A DNA stretch of 64,000 bases from Pectinatus haikarae (GCF_015732185.1 NZ_WIQM01000007.1:1-64000), one strand, 5' to 3'. Shown: positions 27,225-37,528, counted from the stretch's first letter. Notes: generated from the sequence alone by a model not told the origin. A program made the numbers and translations.

Positions 27225-28212
27225 ATTCCAGATATTGATTATACTTATTATTCTTCTGGCACTAATGTTTGATTTTATAAATGGTTTTCATGATACGGCA
27301 AATGCTATTGCCACGTCTGTTTCTACAAGAGCAATAAGTCCTCGTGCAGCAATAATAATGGCAGCTTTTCTTAACTTCTGCGGTGCCATGTATAGTACCG
27401 GTGTCGCCCACACGATAGGCGGCGACATAGTGAAATCGGCTGAACACGTTAATGAACTCATTTTGATTGCCGCTCTTGGCGGCGCTATTTTCTGGAATAT
27501 TCTGACCTGGTGGTTTGCTTTGCCAAGCAGTTCATCACATGCACTTGTCGGCGGTATAATAGGCGCAGTATTAGTATCGGCCGGCAGCAGCGGTCTTAAT
27601 TATTTTGGTATAGAAAAAATAGTACTTTCCTTGATTTTGTCACCGGTTATAGCTGCCATTACCGGTTGTGCGGTCATGACACTTTTGTTTATAATATTCG
27701 GCAGGTGTAAACCTTCCTCAATAAATAATAAATTCAAGAAAATGCAGATTTTTTCTGCGGCTATGATGGCATTTTCTCATGGGTCCAATGACGCGCAAAA
27801 ATCAATGGGTATTATTACACTCGCTCTTTTAAGTGCGGGATACATACAGGTGTTTGATGTACCAACTTTTGTAAAAATTATGGCAGCTGTAGCTATGGCC
27901 TGCGGCACGGCTGTGGGTGGCTGGAAGATAATAAAGACAGTGGGCGGCAAGATATTTAAACTTGAACCTATCAGCGGCTTTGCTGCGGATTTGAATTCGT
28001 CAATTATAATTTTTTCTGCTACATTGATGGCTTTACCGGTGAGCACCACGCACGTTGTTTCAGGCTCCATAATGGGTGTTGGGACCGCAAAAAGGGTCAA
28101 GGCCGTGCGCTGGGGAGTTGCCAAGCAAATGTTCATAGCATGGGTTTTGACTATCCCCTCTACAGCTGCTGTCGCTGCAATTATTTACAAATTATTGAAA
28201 TTATTTTTTTAA
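27217..28212 (+). CDS. pit: low-affinity inorganic phosphate transporter, PiT family
   Basis: A 331-residue membrane protein with about ten transmembrane segments, importing metal-phosphate by ion coupling. The duplicated PiT signature is clear: DFINGFHDTANAIATSVSTRA near the N-terminus and AFSHGSNDAQKSMGII in the second half, plus the LPVSTTHVVSGSIMG repeat. It overlaps the DUF47 gene, and the pair lies behind a Pho-box-like array, suggesting induction during phosphate limitation. Confidence 0.93.
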   Translation: MHEFQILIILIILLALMFDFINGFHDTANAIATSVSTRAISPRAAIIMAAFLNFCGAMYSTGVAHTIGGDIVKSAEHVNELILIAALGGAIFWNILTWWFALPSSSSHALVGGIIGAVLVSAGSSGLNYFGIEKIVLSLILSPVIAAITGCAVMTLLFIIFGRCKPSSINNKFKKMQIFSAAMMAFSHGSNDAQKSMGIITLALLSAGYIQVFDVPTFVKIMAAVAMACGTAVGGWKIIKTVGGKIFKLEPISGFAADLNSSIIIFSATLMALPVSTTHVVSGSIMGVGTAKRVKAVRWGVAKQMFIAWVLTIPSTAAVAAIIYKLLKLFF

Positions 28213-28300
28213 AAAAACATATTATTGTGATAAAAGTCTAAAAAGGTAAGTATTTGCGCTGATTTAGGCTTTTATTTATTATGAAAAGGAGCTGAAAGCA

Positions 28301-29923
28301 GTGTCTGCAAAACATATCAACAGCCGAATACGCCGGATAATAGACAGTATAAATAACAATTATATACTTCCCATAACGGCCGTAAAGATAAATAATACAT
28401 TAAAAGATCTTCAGTCAGATATTAAGGATTACAGAACTCTGGAGCTGGTAGATATGAATTGTACAGAAGGAATAGCAATCTATAGGCGCAGCGTGCTTTT
28501 TCTTTTGATGGCAGCACTGAAAAAGATAGAGCCAAACGCTGAAGTGACAGTGGAGCATTCTATGAATAACGGTATATATTGCAGAATACTGCCCGTTTCT
28601 CTCGTCACAGCTCAAAACATAGAAAAATTATCCGCAAAAATGCAGGAAATGATTGATCAAAACTTACCTATAGTCAAGAAATCATTAAGAAAAAAGGAAG
28701 CCATTCGTTTCTTTAAAAATAATAAGCAGGATGCGAAAGCTGCCTTAATAAAATCGTTAAAACAAGATTTCGTGAGTATTTATTGCTGCGACGACTATTA
28801 TGATTATTTGTATGGACCGATGCTGCCTGAAACAAGTGAATTAAAGCTCTTCGCTATAGATTGTTATTTGTCTGGTATAGTGGTCCGCACACCAGAGCTT
28901 TCCAGTCCGTGCGAGCTGCCGCCAAAACAAAATCAGGAAAAACTTTCTGCTCTTTTAGCAGAAGCTGGTAATTGGGCTGGTATACTGCATTGCGATTATG
29001 TCAATGAACTTAACAGTTATATAAAAAACCAGCATGCCGGTGAATTGATACGCATATCTGAAGCACTTCAAGAAAAAAAAATAGCCTATATAGCTGACAT
29101 AATAGCCAAAAGCACTAAAAAAAGACGTGTTATTTTCATTGCAGGTCCTTCTTCTTCGGGGAAAACGACCTTTGCGCAACGCCTGCGCATACAGCTTTTG
29201 GTCAATGGGATGCGTCCTGTTTCTCTTTCAATGGACGATTACTTCCATGATCGCGAGCATACACCCTTCACCGAAAAAGGTGAATATGACTTTGAATCAT
29301 TCGGAGCAATAGACAGTGACCTTCTCAATGAACAAATTCTGGCGCTCTTGGCAGGAAAAGAAATTGAAGTACCTAAATATAATTTCATCACGGGGAAAAA
29401 AGAATGGCCTGGACGCAGATTTTCTCTCTTAACTGATCAGCCTATTATAATTGAGGGCATACATGGCCTAAATCCAAATTTGACTAAATCTCTTCCTGAG
29501 GATAAAATATATAAAATCTACATAAGTGCTTTGACGCAGCTGGGGATAGACAGTCATAACAATATCCCGACTACGGTGGCCCGGCTTATACGCCGTATTG
29601 TCCGTGATTACCAATTTCGTGGATCATCCGCATTAAAGACAATCAAACAGTGGCCGGAGGTGCGTGCCGGAGAAGAAAAAAATATTTTCCCATATCAGGA
29701 AAATGCAGATATTATGTTTAATTCCGCACTTATTTATGAACTTGCCGTATTAAAAAAATATGCATATCCGCTGCTGGAAAAAATAAGCGATGAGGTTCCC
29801 GAATACAGTATGTCCAGAGAACTGCTGAATTTTTTAAGTTTTTTCCGTGATATCCGCACTGAAGATGATATTCCTAATAATTCCATTTTACGGGAATTTA
29901 TCGGCAGATCATGCTTTTTTTAA
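28301..29923 (+). CDS. nucleoside (uridine) kinase with N-terminal ThrRS-like domain
   Basis: A 540-residue protein. The N-terminal region to about residue 240 resembles the editing-associated second domain of threonyl-tRNA synthetase. The C-terminal part is a uridine-kinase-like P-loop domain (Walker A GPSSSGKTTFAQRL near residue 285, with SMDDYFHDR and EGIHGLNP downstream). Such fusions are common in anaerobic Firmicutes and Bacteroidetes; the physiological substrate is probably uridine or cytidine, but this is inferred. Initiation is at GTG, 9 nt after AGGAG. The next gene's ribosome site overlaps its stop. Confidence 0.85.
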   Translation: MSAKHINSRIRRIIDSINNNYILPITAVKINNTLKDLQSDIKDYRTLELVDMNCTEGIAIYRRSVLFLLMAALKKIEPNAEVTVEHSMNNGIYCRILPVSLVTAQNIEKLSAKMQEMIDQNLPIVKKSLRKKEAIRFFKNNKQDAKAALIKSLKQDFVSIYCCDDYYDYLYGPMLPETSELKLFAIDCYLSGIVVRTPELSSPCELPPKQNQEKLSALLAEAGNWAGILHCDYVNELNSYIKNQHAGELIRISEALQEKKIAYIADIIAKSTKKRRVIFIAGPSSSGKTTFAQRLRIQLLVNGMRPVSLSMDDYFHDREHTPFTEKGEYDFESFGAIDSDLLNEQILALLAGKEIEVPKYNFITGKKEWPGRRFSLLTDQPIIIEGIHGLNPNLTKSLPEDKIYKIYISALTQLGIDSHNNIPTTVARLIRRIVRDYQFRGSSALKTIKQWPEVRAGEEKNIFPYQENADIMFNSALIYELAVLKKYAYPLLEKISDEVPEYSMSRELLNFLSFFRDIRTEDDIPNNSILREFIGRSCFF

Positions 29924-29958
29924 ACAGCAATACAACAGCTTATTCAGGAGGTCTGATT

Positions 29959-30960
29959 TTGGAAATTGATATTAGTCGGAAAGTAGGTCTCACTATAAAA
30001 TTTGCGTTGCCGGCAGTGATTTTTATTGCTGTCCTGCTGAATATATGCATATGGCTGTATGGTCAGCATAATGCGTATATTGAATTTTACGACGCACGTG
30101 TCGTAGGAACATTTTTACAAACGAAAACGCTCACTGACGGCACACTGGAAAAATTACTGGTAAAAGACGGGGAAGATATTACCACAGGACAAGCTATGGC
30201 ACAGATACGTCCAAATGTAACACAAAAGGACATTGATAATCTGCAGCAAGCCGTTGATCAGGCACAGCAGCAGTATGATAATATGGTCAGCCTGAGTAAG
30301 CAGGGCTCAACGCGGACAATAACACAACCGGCTGTATCAGGTACTTCTAATGTCGATGATGGTTCATACCAGGCAGCACTGGCTAATGAAAGCAAAATGA
30401 AGAATCTTTACGATCTCGGCGCTGTGAGCAGAGCCGAATATGACAATGCAGCCGCGGCTGTTGAATCAGCCAGAGCAGCTATGGCACCACGACCTTCAGT
30501 GCCCGCGTCCAGCAGTGTAATTACCACGCCCAGCGGTGTTACACAGGAAGATCTGCAGATGTCCCAGACAAGATTAAATCAAGCGAAAATGGCGCTTGAC
30601 GAAGCACAAAAGAATACCGGGCTGACAGAATTACATGCGTCAGCCAGCGGAACCGCGTATTATACAGATGCACAAGAAGGTGCCGCTGTTAGTGCAGGAC
30701 AAAATATTTTAAATATCGCTACATCAAATTATCTATGGCTGGAGATAAAAACCACAGAACAGCAGGCCGTGAAATTACAGGAAGGTTCATATGCTGAATG
30801 TAAAATCAACGGAGAAAGCATTGGCGGCACTGTTGCCCAGATAATTCCGCCAGCCGCCGATGAAAAGGAATATACAGTAAAAATATTTATCCCTTCAGAT
30901 AAAATGGGGGGCATAAGTCCGAACATGCTTGCCACAGTGAAAATACCAATAAAAAAATAG
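29959..30960 (+). CDS. HlyD-family membrane fusion (periplasmic adaptor) protein
   Basis: A 333-residue protein with one N-terminal membrane anchor (residues about 8-30, IKFALPAVIFIAVLLNICIWLYG). The rest lies outside: a biotinyl-lipoyl half domain (TLEKLLVKDGEDITTGQAMAQI), a coiled-coil hairpin (about 75-200) with Gln/Ala-rich helices, and a beta-barrel (TTEQQAVKLQEGSYAECKI). Start is TTG, 8 nt after AGGAGGT. Such adaptors bridge an inner-membrane pump and an outer-membrane channel, pointing to a didermic cell. No pump gene is adjacent, so the partner is unknown. Confidence 0.82.
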   Translation: MEIDISRKVGLTIKFALPAVIFIAVLLNICIWLYGQHNAYIEFYDARVVGTFLQTKTLTDGTLEKLLVKDGEDITTGQAMAQIRPNVTQKDIDNLQQAVDQAQQQYDNMVSLSKQGSTRTITQPAVSGTSNVDDGSYQAALANESKMKNLYDLGAVSRAEYDNAAAAVESARAAMAPRPSVPASSSVITTPSGVTQEDLQMSQTRLNQAKMALDEAQKNTGLTELHASASGTAYYTDAQEGAAVSAGQNILNIATSNYLWLEIKTTEQQAVKLQEGSYAECKINGESIGGTVAQIIPPAADEKEYTVKIFIPSDKMGGISPNMLATVKIPIKK

Positions 30961-30986
30961 TGAAGAATGACAGCAGGTGAATTTAT

Positions 30987-33900
30987 TTGCTACTAAAAAG
31001 ACTGGAAGCGTATGGCTTCAAATCATTTGCCGACAGAATAGAAATTGAATTTGACAAAGGCATTACGGCTGTGGTTGGTCCGAACGGAAGCGGTAAAAGC
31101 AACATAACAGATGCTGTAAGGTGGGTGCTTGGGGAGCAGAATATACGCAGTCTCCGCGGCAGCAAGGCAGAAGATATAATATTTGCCGGAAGTTCATCAA
31201 GAAAACCTTCTGGCGTTGCTCAGGTATCTTTGACATTTGATAACGAAGACGGTAGGCTGGCCCTTGACTTCCAGGAAATAACCATTTCCCGCCGGCTTTT
31301 CCGCACCGGTGAAAGCGAATTTTATATCAATAAATCCCGCTGCCGACTGAAAGATATATATAACTTGTTCGCTGATACAGGTCTTGGAAAAGATTCTATA
31401 AGCGTCATCAGTCAGAATAAAGTAGATGAAGTACTTAACGCCAAACCGGAAGATCGGCGGCTTTTATTTGAAGAATGCGCCGGCATCACAAAATATCGCG
31501 ATCGAAAAAAAGAATCTGTAAAAAAACTGGAAAACACACAGCAAAACGTCTTACGCATAAATGACATCATAACAGAAATAGAAAAACAGCTCGAACCGCT
31601 GTCTCTTGAAGCCGAAAGGACCGTGCGCTACAATGAATTAAAAAGTAAAAACGATACTTATCAGCTGTCATATATTCTATGCAGTTATGAAAAATTTTCC
31701 AGTGATGAGAAAAACTGTACAGAACAATTTGAATTATTACAGCAAAAGCAATCGAATATGCAGGCAGCTATGGATGTGTTGGAAGCAGAAAGTTCTTCTC
31801 TTGAGGAAAATATTGCATCACTAGAAAAAAACATGAATGATGCCGAATTTCACAATCGCAAACTCACAGAGGAAATTAACCGCAACCGCAGTAAATGCAC
31901 TGTTCTTGAGGAACGAATAAAACAGAACAGTCATTCTCTGTCCGGATTGAAAGCTTCTATGGAAAATATGCATACACAAAAAAGAGAAGCTGAAGAAAAG
32001 CTGGCAGTCTTAAAAAACGCTCTTGAAATAACAGCCAAAAACAAAGTGCTTACTCAAAAAGCTCTTTTTTCTACAAATGCATCTGTAAAAAGTATAGAAG
32101 AAAAAATATATTCCAAAGAAAATTCTCTGCGGAAATACAGGCTCCAGCTCGAAGAAAACAGGCGCCGTTTCGAAGAACAGGAGCATCGGCTGACACTCCT
32201 GCGCCACGATCTGACAGAAAAAGAAAAAGTGCTTAAGGAAAAAAAGCACAATACCTTAAAATTAAACGATGATCAAAAGCTGATTTCTGAAAAGCTCGAA
32301 TATGTTTATAAAGAATTATCCGTGCTTAAATCATGCAGCAAGGACATCGAAGCAAAAACAGTATCTTTGCAAAAAGAGAAAGAAACGGCTCAAGGGAAAT
32401 TGCGTTCCGCAGAGGAACACAGCAAAGATTTATCACAAAATATCAACAGGATCGAAGAGCGCATAAAAATTCTTGGCAACATGCAAAAAGCATATGAAGG
32501 CTTCGGCAACGGCGCAAAAAAAATACTGACAGCTGTTGATCATTTGTGGCATGAAGGGATATGCGGACCTGTGGCTGAACTGATCAGCGTTGATCAGCCA
32601 TATATTACCGCAATACAAATTGCTTTAGGCAGCAATATTCAAAATATAGTCACGGATGATACAGATACTGCCAAAAAGGCCATAGAATTTTTAAAAAGGC
32701 TAAAATTAGGACGTGTTACATTTCTGCCCGTTTCTGTCATAAAACCGCACAAAAATATACGTGAAAATCTGTTTGACTGTCCCGGTTTTATAGATTATGC
32801 CGACAAACTGGTCAAAACAGATAAGAAATATGGCGGCATCATAGAAAATCTTTTGGGCCGCACGATCATTGTTGATAATATTGATCATGCATTGGCTTTA
32901 GCAAAAAGGAAAAATTATTCTTCCCGCATAGTCACTATTGAAGGTGAAATAATTCATGCCGGCGGTGCCATGTCCGGCGGCAGTTTTAGAAAAGAGCTAA
33001 GTTTTCTGAATCGAAGTGAAGAAATAAAGCAGCTTATTGCTAAAAATGAAGTTACTGTAAGTGAGCTTCTTTTAGCCAAAACAAATTTGACACAACTGAT
33101 GGCACAATTATCTTTAATTGAAAACAAAATAGAAAAAAATCACAAACAAACCCAGCAGTATAAGTTAACTTGTGCGGAAAAGGACGCAACAGCAGCACAT
33201 TTGCGCACGGATATTGACAAACTGAAGCTGACTCTGAAAGAAACCGCTGCAGCGGCTGACAGATTAGAAAATGAGATAAATTCACTGAAACTGCTCTGTG
33301 AGACAGAGTCCGCTCACAACATTGGAGAAAAAAATAATACCAACGATACAGCTTACTTCGAAAAACTGGAGCAGGAAATTGCGGAATACAAGACAAAACA
33401 AAAAAAATTGCAAATGCTGCTGCTCGAACAAACTTCATCATTTGCTTCTCTGGAGCAAACTTTAAAAGGCAGCAGAGAAAAAATTGATTTGATCGAACAG
33501 GAATCTAAACGCTGTGATATATCATTGAAAAATAATCTTGCTGAACAGACAGATCATCAGACAACAATTGACGAAAGTGTCCGAGAATTACAGGAACTGC
33601 AATTGTCAAGCAAAAACTTACAGCAGCTTCATTTTTCAGGCCGGCAGGAATACGATAAAATATATAAAATGCTTATGGATACCCGTGTAAAAAATAAAGA
33701 ATTGGCAGATAAACGCAAAAAAAATGCAGGAGAGATGGCTTCCGTACAGGAAATTATCCACCAGGCTGATTTAAAACTAACCAAAATCTCTTTCGAATTG
33801 AGCCAATGCGAAAAAAAATTACAGGAAGAATATCAATTGTCGCCTCAGGCTGCGTTAACACATAAAGCAGATATACCGGAAGATGTGTTGCTGAAAGAAA

Positions 33901-34538
33901 TAAAAAGGCTGCAAAATGAATTGGTGGATATGGGTGCTGTAAATCCTAATGCTGTGAAGGAATATGATGCCTTATACGAACGCTGCAAATTTATGAAAAC
34001 GCAGCTTGAAGATCTTTTGGCAGCAAAAATAAACCTGCAAAGAATAATTGATCAAATGGATCTGACCATGACTAAACAGTTTAAGGAAGCTTTTACACTG
34101 ATAGGGGAATACTTTGATGATATTTTCGAAAAACTGTTTGGCGGAGGCAAGGCCAGATTGTTGCTGACTGCGCCTGACGATGTTCTTTCATCCGGTGTAG
34201 AGATAGTAGTGCAGTCACCTGGCAAAAAAACACAGAATCTTGCTCTGCTTTCTGGCGGTGAAAGGACACTTACTGTCATAGCGCTATTATTTTCCTTTCT
34301 GCAATACAGTCCAGCCCCTTTTTCGGTACTCGATGAAATAGACGCACCTCTTGATGAAGCAAATATAAGGCGGTTTGGGGCTTTCCTGAGAGATTACGCG
34401 GCAAAGACACAGTTTATTATCGTTACACACCGCCGAGGCACTATGGAAGCCGCTGATGTCATGTATGGCGTTACTATAGAAGATGCGGGTATCTCTAAAA
34501 TAATTTCCGTAAAAATGGAAGAAGGAGAAAATGAATAA
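30987..34538 (+). CDS. smc: chromosome segregation ATPase SMC
   Basis: An 1183-residue SMC protein, the usual length. The N-terminal head starts LLKRLEAYGFKSFADRIEIEF, with Walker A GPNGSGKSNITDAVRWVLGEQ. Long coiled coils (about 170-500 and 680-1020) flank a hinge near 505-660 containing GNGAKKILTA and GGAMSGGSF. The C-terminal head shows the signature LLSGGERTLTVIAL and Walker B FSVLDEIDAPLDE. It organises the chromosome with ScpA/ScpB. Start is TTG with AGGTGA upstream, and ftsY begins immediately after its stop. Confidence 0.97.
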   Translation: MLLKRLEAYGFKSFADRIEIEFDKGITAVVGPNGSGKSNITDAVRWVLGEQNIRSLRGSKAEDIIFAGSSSRKPSGVAQVSLTFDNEDGRLALDFQEITISRRLFRTGESEFYINKSRCRLKDIYNLFADTGLGKDSISVISQNKVDEVLNAKPEDRRLLFEECAGITKYRDRKKESVKKLENTQQNVLRINDIITEIEKQLEPLSLEAERTVRYNELKSKNDTYQLSYILCSYEKFSSDEKNCTEQFELLQQKQSNMQAAMDVLEAESSSLEENIASLEKNMNDAEFHNRKLTEEINRNRSKCTVLEERIKQNSHSLSGLKASMENMHTQKREAEEKLAVLKNALEITAKNKVLTQKALFSTNASVKSIEEKIYSKENSLRKYRLQLEENRRRFEEQEHRLTLLRHDLTEKEKVLKEKKHNTLKLNDDQKLISEKLEYVYKELSVLKSCSKDIEAKTVSLQKEKETAQGKLRSAEEHSKDLSQNINRIEERIKILGNMQKAYEGFGNGAKKILTAVDHLWHEGICGPVAELISVDQPYITAIQIALGSNIQNIVTDDTDTAKKAIEFLKRLKLGRVTFLPVSVIKPHKNIRENLFDCPGFIDYADKLVKTDKKYGGIIENLLGRTIIVDNIDHALALAKRKNYSSRIVTIEGEIIHAGGAMSGGSFRKELSFLNRSEEIKQLIAKNEVTVSELLLAKTNLTQLMAQLSLIENKIEKNHKQTQQYKLTCAEKDATAAHLRTDIDKLKLTLKETAAAADRLENEINSLKLLCETESAHNIGEKNNTNDTAYFEKLEQEIAEYKTKQKKLQMLLLEQTSSFASLEQTLKGSREKIDLIEQESKRCDISLKNNLAEQTDHQTTIDESVRELQELQLSSKNLQQLHFSGRQEYDKIYKMLMDTRVKNKELADKRKKNAGEMASVQEIIHQADLKLTKISFELSQCEKKLQEEYQLSPQAALTHKADIPEDVLLKEIKRLQNELVDMGAVNPNAVKEYDALYERCKFMKTQLEDLLAAKINLQRIIDQMDLTMTKQFKEAFTLIGEYFDDIFEKLFGGGKARLLLTAPDDVLSSGVEIVVQSPGKKTQNLALLSGGERTLTVIALLFSFLQYSPAPFSVLDEIDAPLDEANIRRFGAFLRDYAAKTQFIIVTHRRGTMEAADVMYGVTIEDAGISKIISVKMEEGENE

Positions 34539-35453
34539 ATGGGATTTTTTAATAAATTGAAAAGCAGCCTGACAAAAACACGGAAATCTTTTACTGAAAA
34601 AATTGAACAATTGGTTATCGGATATGCTGATATAAATGATGAGTGCCTTGATGAATTGGAGGAAATACTTATTTCCGCCGATGTCGGTGTTCATACGACA
34701 ATGAAGCTTATGGATGATGTCCGTTCTGGTATAAAAAAGAAAGAAATAAATTCTCCTCAGGATCTGCATCCTTTTTTGATAAAGCATATAAGCACCATTC
34801 TTTCTTCAGGAGAAAATAGCCCTGCAGCTGCGCTGACAGGACCCACGGTTATTCTTGTTATTGGCGTAAACGGAGTGGGAAAAACTACTACCATAGGAAA
34901 GCTTGCCAAGTATTACAAAAATGAAAATAAATCTGTAATTTTGGCGGCAGCTGACACTTTTCGTGCTGCGGCGATCGATCAGCTGCAAATATGGGGCAAA
35001 CGTGCCAATGTAGATGTGATAGCACATGGAGAGGGAGCAGACCCTGCCGCCGTTGTTTTTGATGCTGTAAAGGCAGCCATATCACGGCAAACAGATATTC
35101 TTATTATTGATACGGCCGGTCGGCTTCATACCAAAACAAATCTTATGGATGAACTTAATAAAATGTATCGAGTCATCAAGCGTGAAATACCGGCAGCGCC
35201 GCACGAAACACTTCTTGTTCTTGATGCCACAACAGGGCAAAATGCCATACATCAGGCAGAGCTTTTCACAAAAGCTGCCCCTATATCAGGCGTCATCTTA
35301 ACCAAACTTGATGGTACTGCAAAGGGCGGAGTTGTTGTGGGGATAAAGGAAGCACTGTCTATGCCTGTAAAATGGATTGGCGTAGGTGAAGGTGAGGATG
35401 ATCTCCAACCCTTCAATGCAGAAGAGTTTGCTGCGGCACTATTTGAAAAGTGA
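34539..35453 (+). CDS. ftsY: signal recognition particle receptor FtsY
   Basis: SRP GTPase of 304 residues that docks ribosome-SRP complexes to the membrane translocon. A short helical N domain (1-85) precedes the G domain: P-loop GVNGVGKTTTIGKLA, DTFRAAAIDQLQIW, DTAGRLHTKTNLMDEL and TKLDGTAKGG. The acidic A domain of Proteobacterial FtsY is missing, as normal in Firmicutes. The start codon directly follows the smc stop, and the AGGAG site is inside smc, so translation is coupled; smc-ftsY is a conserved pair. Confidence 0.97.
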   Translation: MGFFNKLKSSLTKTRKSFTEKIEQLVIGYADINDECLDELEEILISADVGVHTTMKLMDDVRSGIKKKEINSPQDLHPFLIKHISTILSSGENSPAAALTGPTVILVIGVNGVGKTTTIGKLAKYYKNENKSVILAAADTFRAAAIDQLQIWGKRANVDVIAHGEGADPAAVVFDAVKAAISRQTDILIIDTAGRLHTKTNLMDELNKMYRVIKREIPAAPHETLLVLDATTGQNAIHQAELFTKAAPISGVILTKLDGTAKGGVVVGIKEALSMPVKWIGVGEGEDDLQPFNAEEFAAALFEK

Positions 35454-35454
35454 C

Positions 35455-35507
35455 ACATATTAAAGAAGGCTCGCCGGAAATTTTCCGGCGAGCCTTCTTT
35501 AATATGT
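35455..35507. terminator. bidirectional terminator, 26-bp perfect arms
   Basis: Arms 35455-35480 and 35482-35507 are exact complements around one central T. The core GGCTCGCCGG/CCGGCGAGCC is flanked by A- and T-rich ends. It fills the whole gap between the convergent ftsY and glnK stop codons. Confidence 0.92.
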
Positions 35508-35509
35508 CA

Positions 35510-35872
35510 TCAAGCTTCATCATCGGTAATGGCTTTCGTTCCCTGAGTACCGGTACGGATACGCATAGCATTATCAATAGTATAAACAAAAATTTTACCG
35601 TCACCAACCTGATCAGTACACAACACCTTTTGCGATACAGACAGTATCTGCTCTACAGGCACATCACAGACTACCGTTTCCAGCTTTATTTTGGGCACCA
35701 AATTTATAGAATATTCTCTTCCTCTGTAAACTTCCTTATGCCCTTTTTGCAATCCGCAGCCATAAACCTGGCTTACTGTCATTCCTTCTACACCAATGCT
35801 GTTCAAGGCACTCTTTAATTCTTCCAGTTTGTTGGCACGAGTGATAATCTCTATCTTTGTCATTTTAGACAT
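35510..35872 (-). CDS. glnK: PII nitrogen regulatory protein (GlnK type)
   Basis: A 120-residue PII trimer subunit that senses 2-oxoglutarate, ATP/ADP and glutamine status and blocks AmtB when nitrogen is plentiful. The T-loop region GCGLQKGHKEVYRGREYSI includes the tyrosine that is modified in GlnK proteins. The B-loop and C-loop are present as VGDGKIFVYTIDNAMRIRTGTQG. It follows amtB by 83 bp in the same direction, the conserved amtB-glnK pairing, with GGAGGG 7 nt upstream. It is distinct from the two NifI-type PII proteins at 46.7-47.5 kb. Confidence 0.94.
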   Translation of the reverse strand: MSKMTKIEIITRANKLEELKSALNSIGVEGMTVSQVYGCGLQKGHKEVYRGREYSINLVPKIKLETVVCDVPVEQILSVSQKVLCTDQVGDGKIFVYTIDNAMRIRTGTQGTKAITDDEA

Positions 35873-35955
35873 TTGTTTTCCCTCCTAAAATTATAATTTT
35901 ATATTTGTTTACTATTATAAAACAAAATCAGAAGCTTTGCAGAAAAAATTATAAT

Positions 35956-37329
35956 TTAATCTATCTTAGTAAGGTCACTTTGAATGCCGAGAGATTCACC
36001 GGTCATGATGGACTGTGAATAAGCACGTTCACCATGTTCCACGATATCAATACCCGATACTTCTTCCGCTTCATCTGCTCTGAACGGAGTAATCGCATTG
36101 ACAATTTTATATAGTATAAATGTACCGATACTGCCCAAAAGATAAGCCACAATTATAGATATAATCTGTGCCGTCAAAAGATTACCGTCACCATAAAACA
36201 GACCATTGGCACCGGCCGGATTAACTGCCGTAGTAGCCCATAAACCTGTTGCAATCGCTCCCCAGGTACCGCCTATGCCATGTACACCAAAAGCATCCAA
36301 CGAATCATCGTAACCAAGTTTTGCTTTTAATACTGCCACAGCAAAGTAACATACAATACCTGCAATAAGACCTATGATTACAGCAGGCATCGGTGCGACA
36401 AAACCTGCCGCCGGTGTAATGGCCACCAGACCGGCTATACATCCGGATGCAGCACCCAGAATTGTCGGTTTTCCATTCTGAATCCATTCACAGACTACCC
36501 ATGATATGGTAGCCATAGCTGCCGCAGCTTGTGTAGCTACAAATGCGCTGGCAGCCAATTCATTTGCACCCAGTGCACTGCCTGCATTAAAGCCGAACCA
36601 CCCGAACCAAAGAAGTGCAGCGCCCAAAACAGTCATGGGTAAATGATGCGGCAAGATTGGCAGTTTCCCATAACCGCGTCTTTTACCTATCAAAATACAA
36701 AGTGTTAATCCTGATACCCCTGACAAAATATGAATTACAAGGCCGCCGGCAAAATCCAGCGCACCCAGTTCAAAAAGTTTACCGCCGCCCCAAACCATAT
36801 GAGCCATCGGATTGTATATAAAAATAGCCCATAAGAGCATAAATAAAGCATAAGCTTTAAATTTTACTCTTTCAGCGAATGCTCCTGTAATAAGAGCAGG
36901 CGTGATAACCGCAAACATACATTGGAAGATGATAAAAGCCAATTCAGGAATAGATGTGCCCGTCCAGATTTGACCGGCCGTTCCTGCCAGACCTATTTTA
37001 TCAAGAGATCCTATTATACCAGGAATTACTCCAGTCGCATCATCGCCGAATGCCATCGTGTAGCCCAGTATAATCCATTCTACGGATATAAGTCCTACAA
37101 TAAAGAAGCTGTGCATAATTGTAGTCAACACATTTTTACTTCTTACCATACCGCCATAAAAGAAGCCGAGACCAGGTGTCATAATGAAAACCAATGCGGC
37201 ACTGACAAGCACCCATGCCGTGTCTCCGCTGTCAAGCTTAGGAGCCTCTTCAGTGGCTGCAAAAGCTATCGGTGTTGTCATTAACAGCAACATAAATGTT
37301 GATAAAAACACAGACCAGAGTTTTTTCAT
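35956..37329 (-). CDS. amtB: ammonium transporter
   Basis: A 457-residue Amt/MEP channel. An N-terminal signal sequence (KKLWSVFLSTFMLLLMTTPIAFA) precedes eleven transmembrane helices. Family features are DTAWVLVSAALVFIMTPGLGFFYGGMV, the twin-His pore region (DFAGGLVIHILSGVSGL, and DAFGVHGIGGTWGAIATGL) and WFGWFGFNAGSA. The cytoplasmic tail binds GlnK. It is the first gene of amtB-glnK, behind a near-consensus promoter and an attenuator-like hairpin. Confidence 0.96.
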   Translation of the reverse strand: MKKLWSVFLSTFMLLLMTTPIAFAATEEAPKLDSGDTAWVLVSAALVFIMTPGLGFFYGGMVRSKNVLTTIMHSFFIVGLISVEWIILGYTMAFGDDATGVIPGIIGSLDKIGLAGTAGQIWTGTSIPELAFIIFQCMFAVITPALITGAFAERVKFKAYALFMLLWAIFIYNPMAHMVWGGGKLFELGALDFAGGLVIHILSGVSGLTLCILIGKRRGYGKLPILPHHLPMTVLGAALLWFGWFGFNAGSALGANELAASAFVATQAAAAMATISWVVCEWIQNGKPTILGAASGCIAGLVAITPAAGFVAPMPAVIIGLIAGIVCYFAVAVLKAKLGYDDSLDAFGVHGIGGTWGAIATGLWATTAVNPAGANGLFYGDGNLLTAQIISIIVAYLLGSIGTFILYKIVNAITPFRADEAEEVSGIDIVEHGERAYSQSIMTGESLGIQSDLTKID

Positions 37330-37455
37330 ATAAATCTTTCCTTCCTTTTTCTATTGCAATAAGAGCATGGTACAACATTAATATTTTCCAGAATTATGAT
37401 ACCTTTGTCATATGCTGCACCATAAATGTCCTTTTGCAAAAACATCCTATACAAC

Positions 37456-37505
37456 AAAAAAAGCACAGCCCCCATAACAGATATTTTCTGTTATATAGGC
37501 TGCGC
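37456..37505 (-). terminator. attenuator-like terminator in the amtB leader
   Basis: An 18-position stem (37463-37505, one mismatch, a few G-U pairs, 7-nt loop) followed by seven U residues (37456-37462) on the minus strand. It lies 15-70 nt downstream of the predicted transcription start and 127 bp upstream of amtB. No other minus-strand gene lies upstream for it to terminate. Confidence 0.75.
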
Positions 37506-37528
37506 TGCCTTCATGTATGATGTTATTG

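Noticed and set aside
37456-37505. ANTAR target hairpins in the amtB leader
   Set aside because: The loop is 7 nt and no upstream partner hairpin with the conserved hexaloop A1/G4 is visible.
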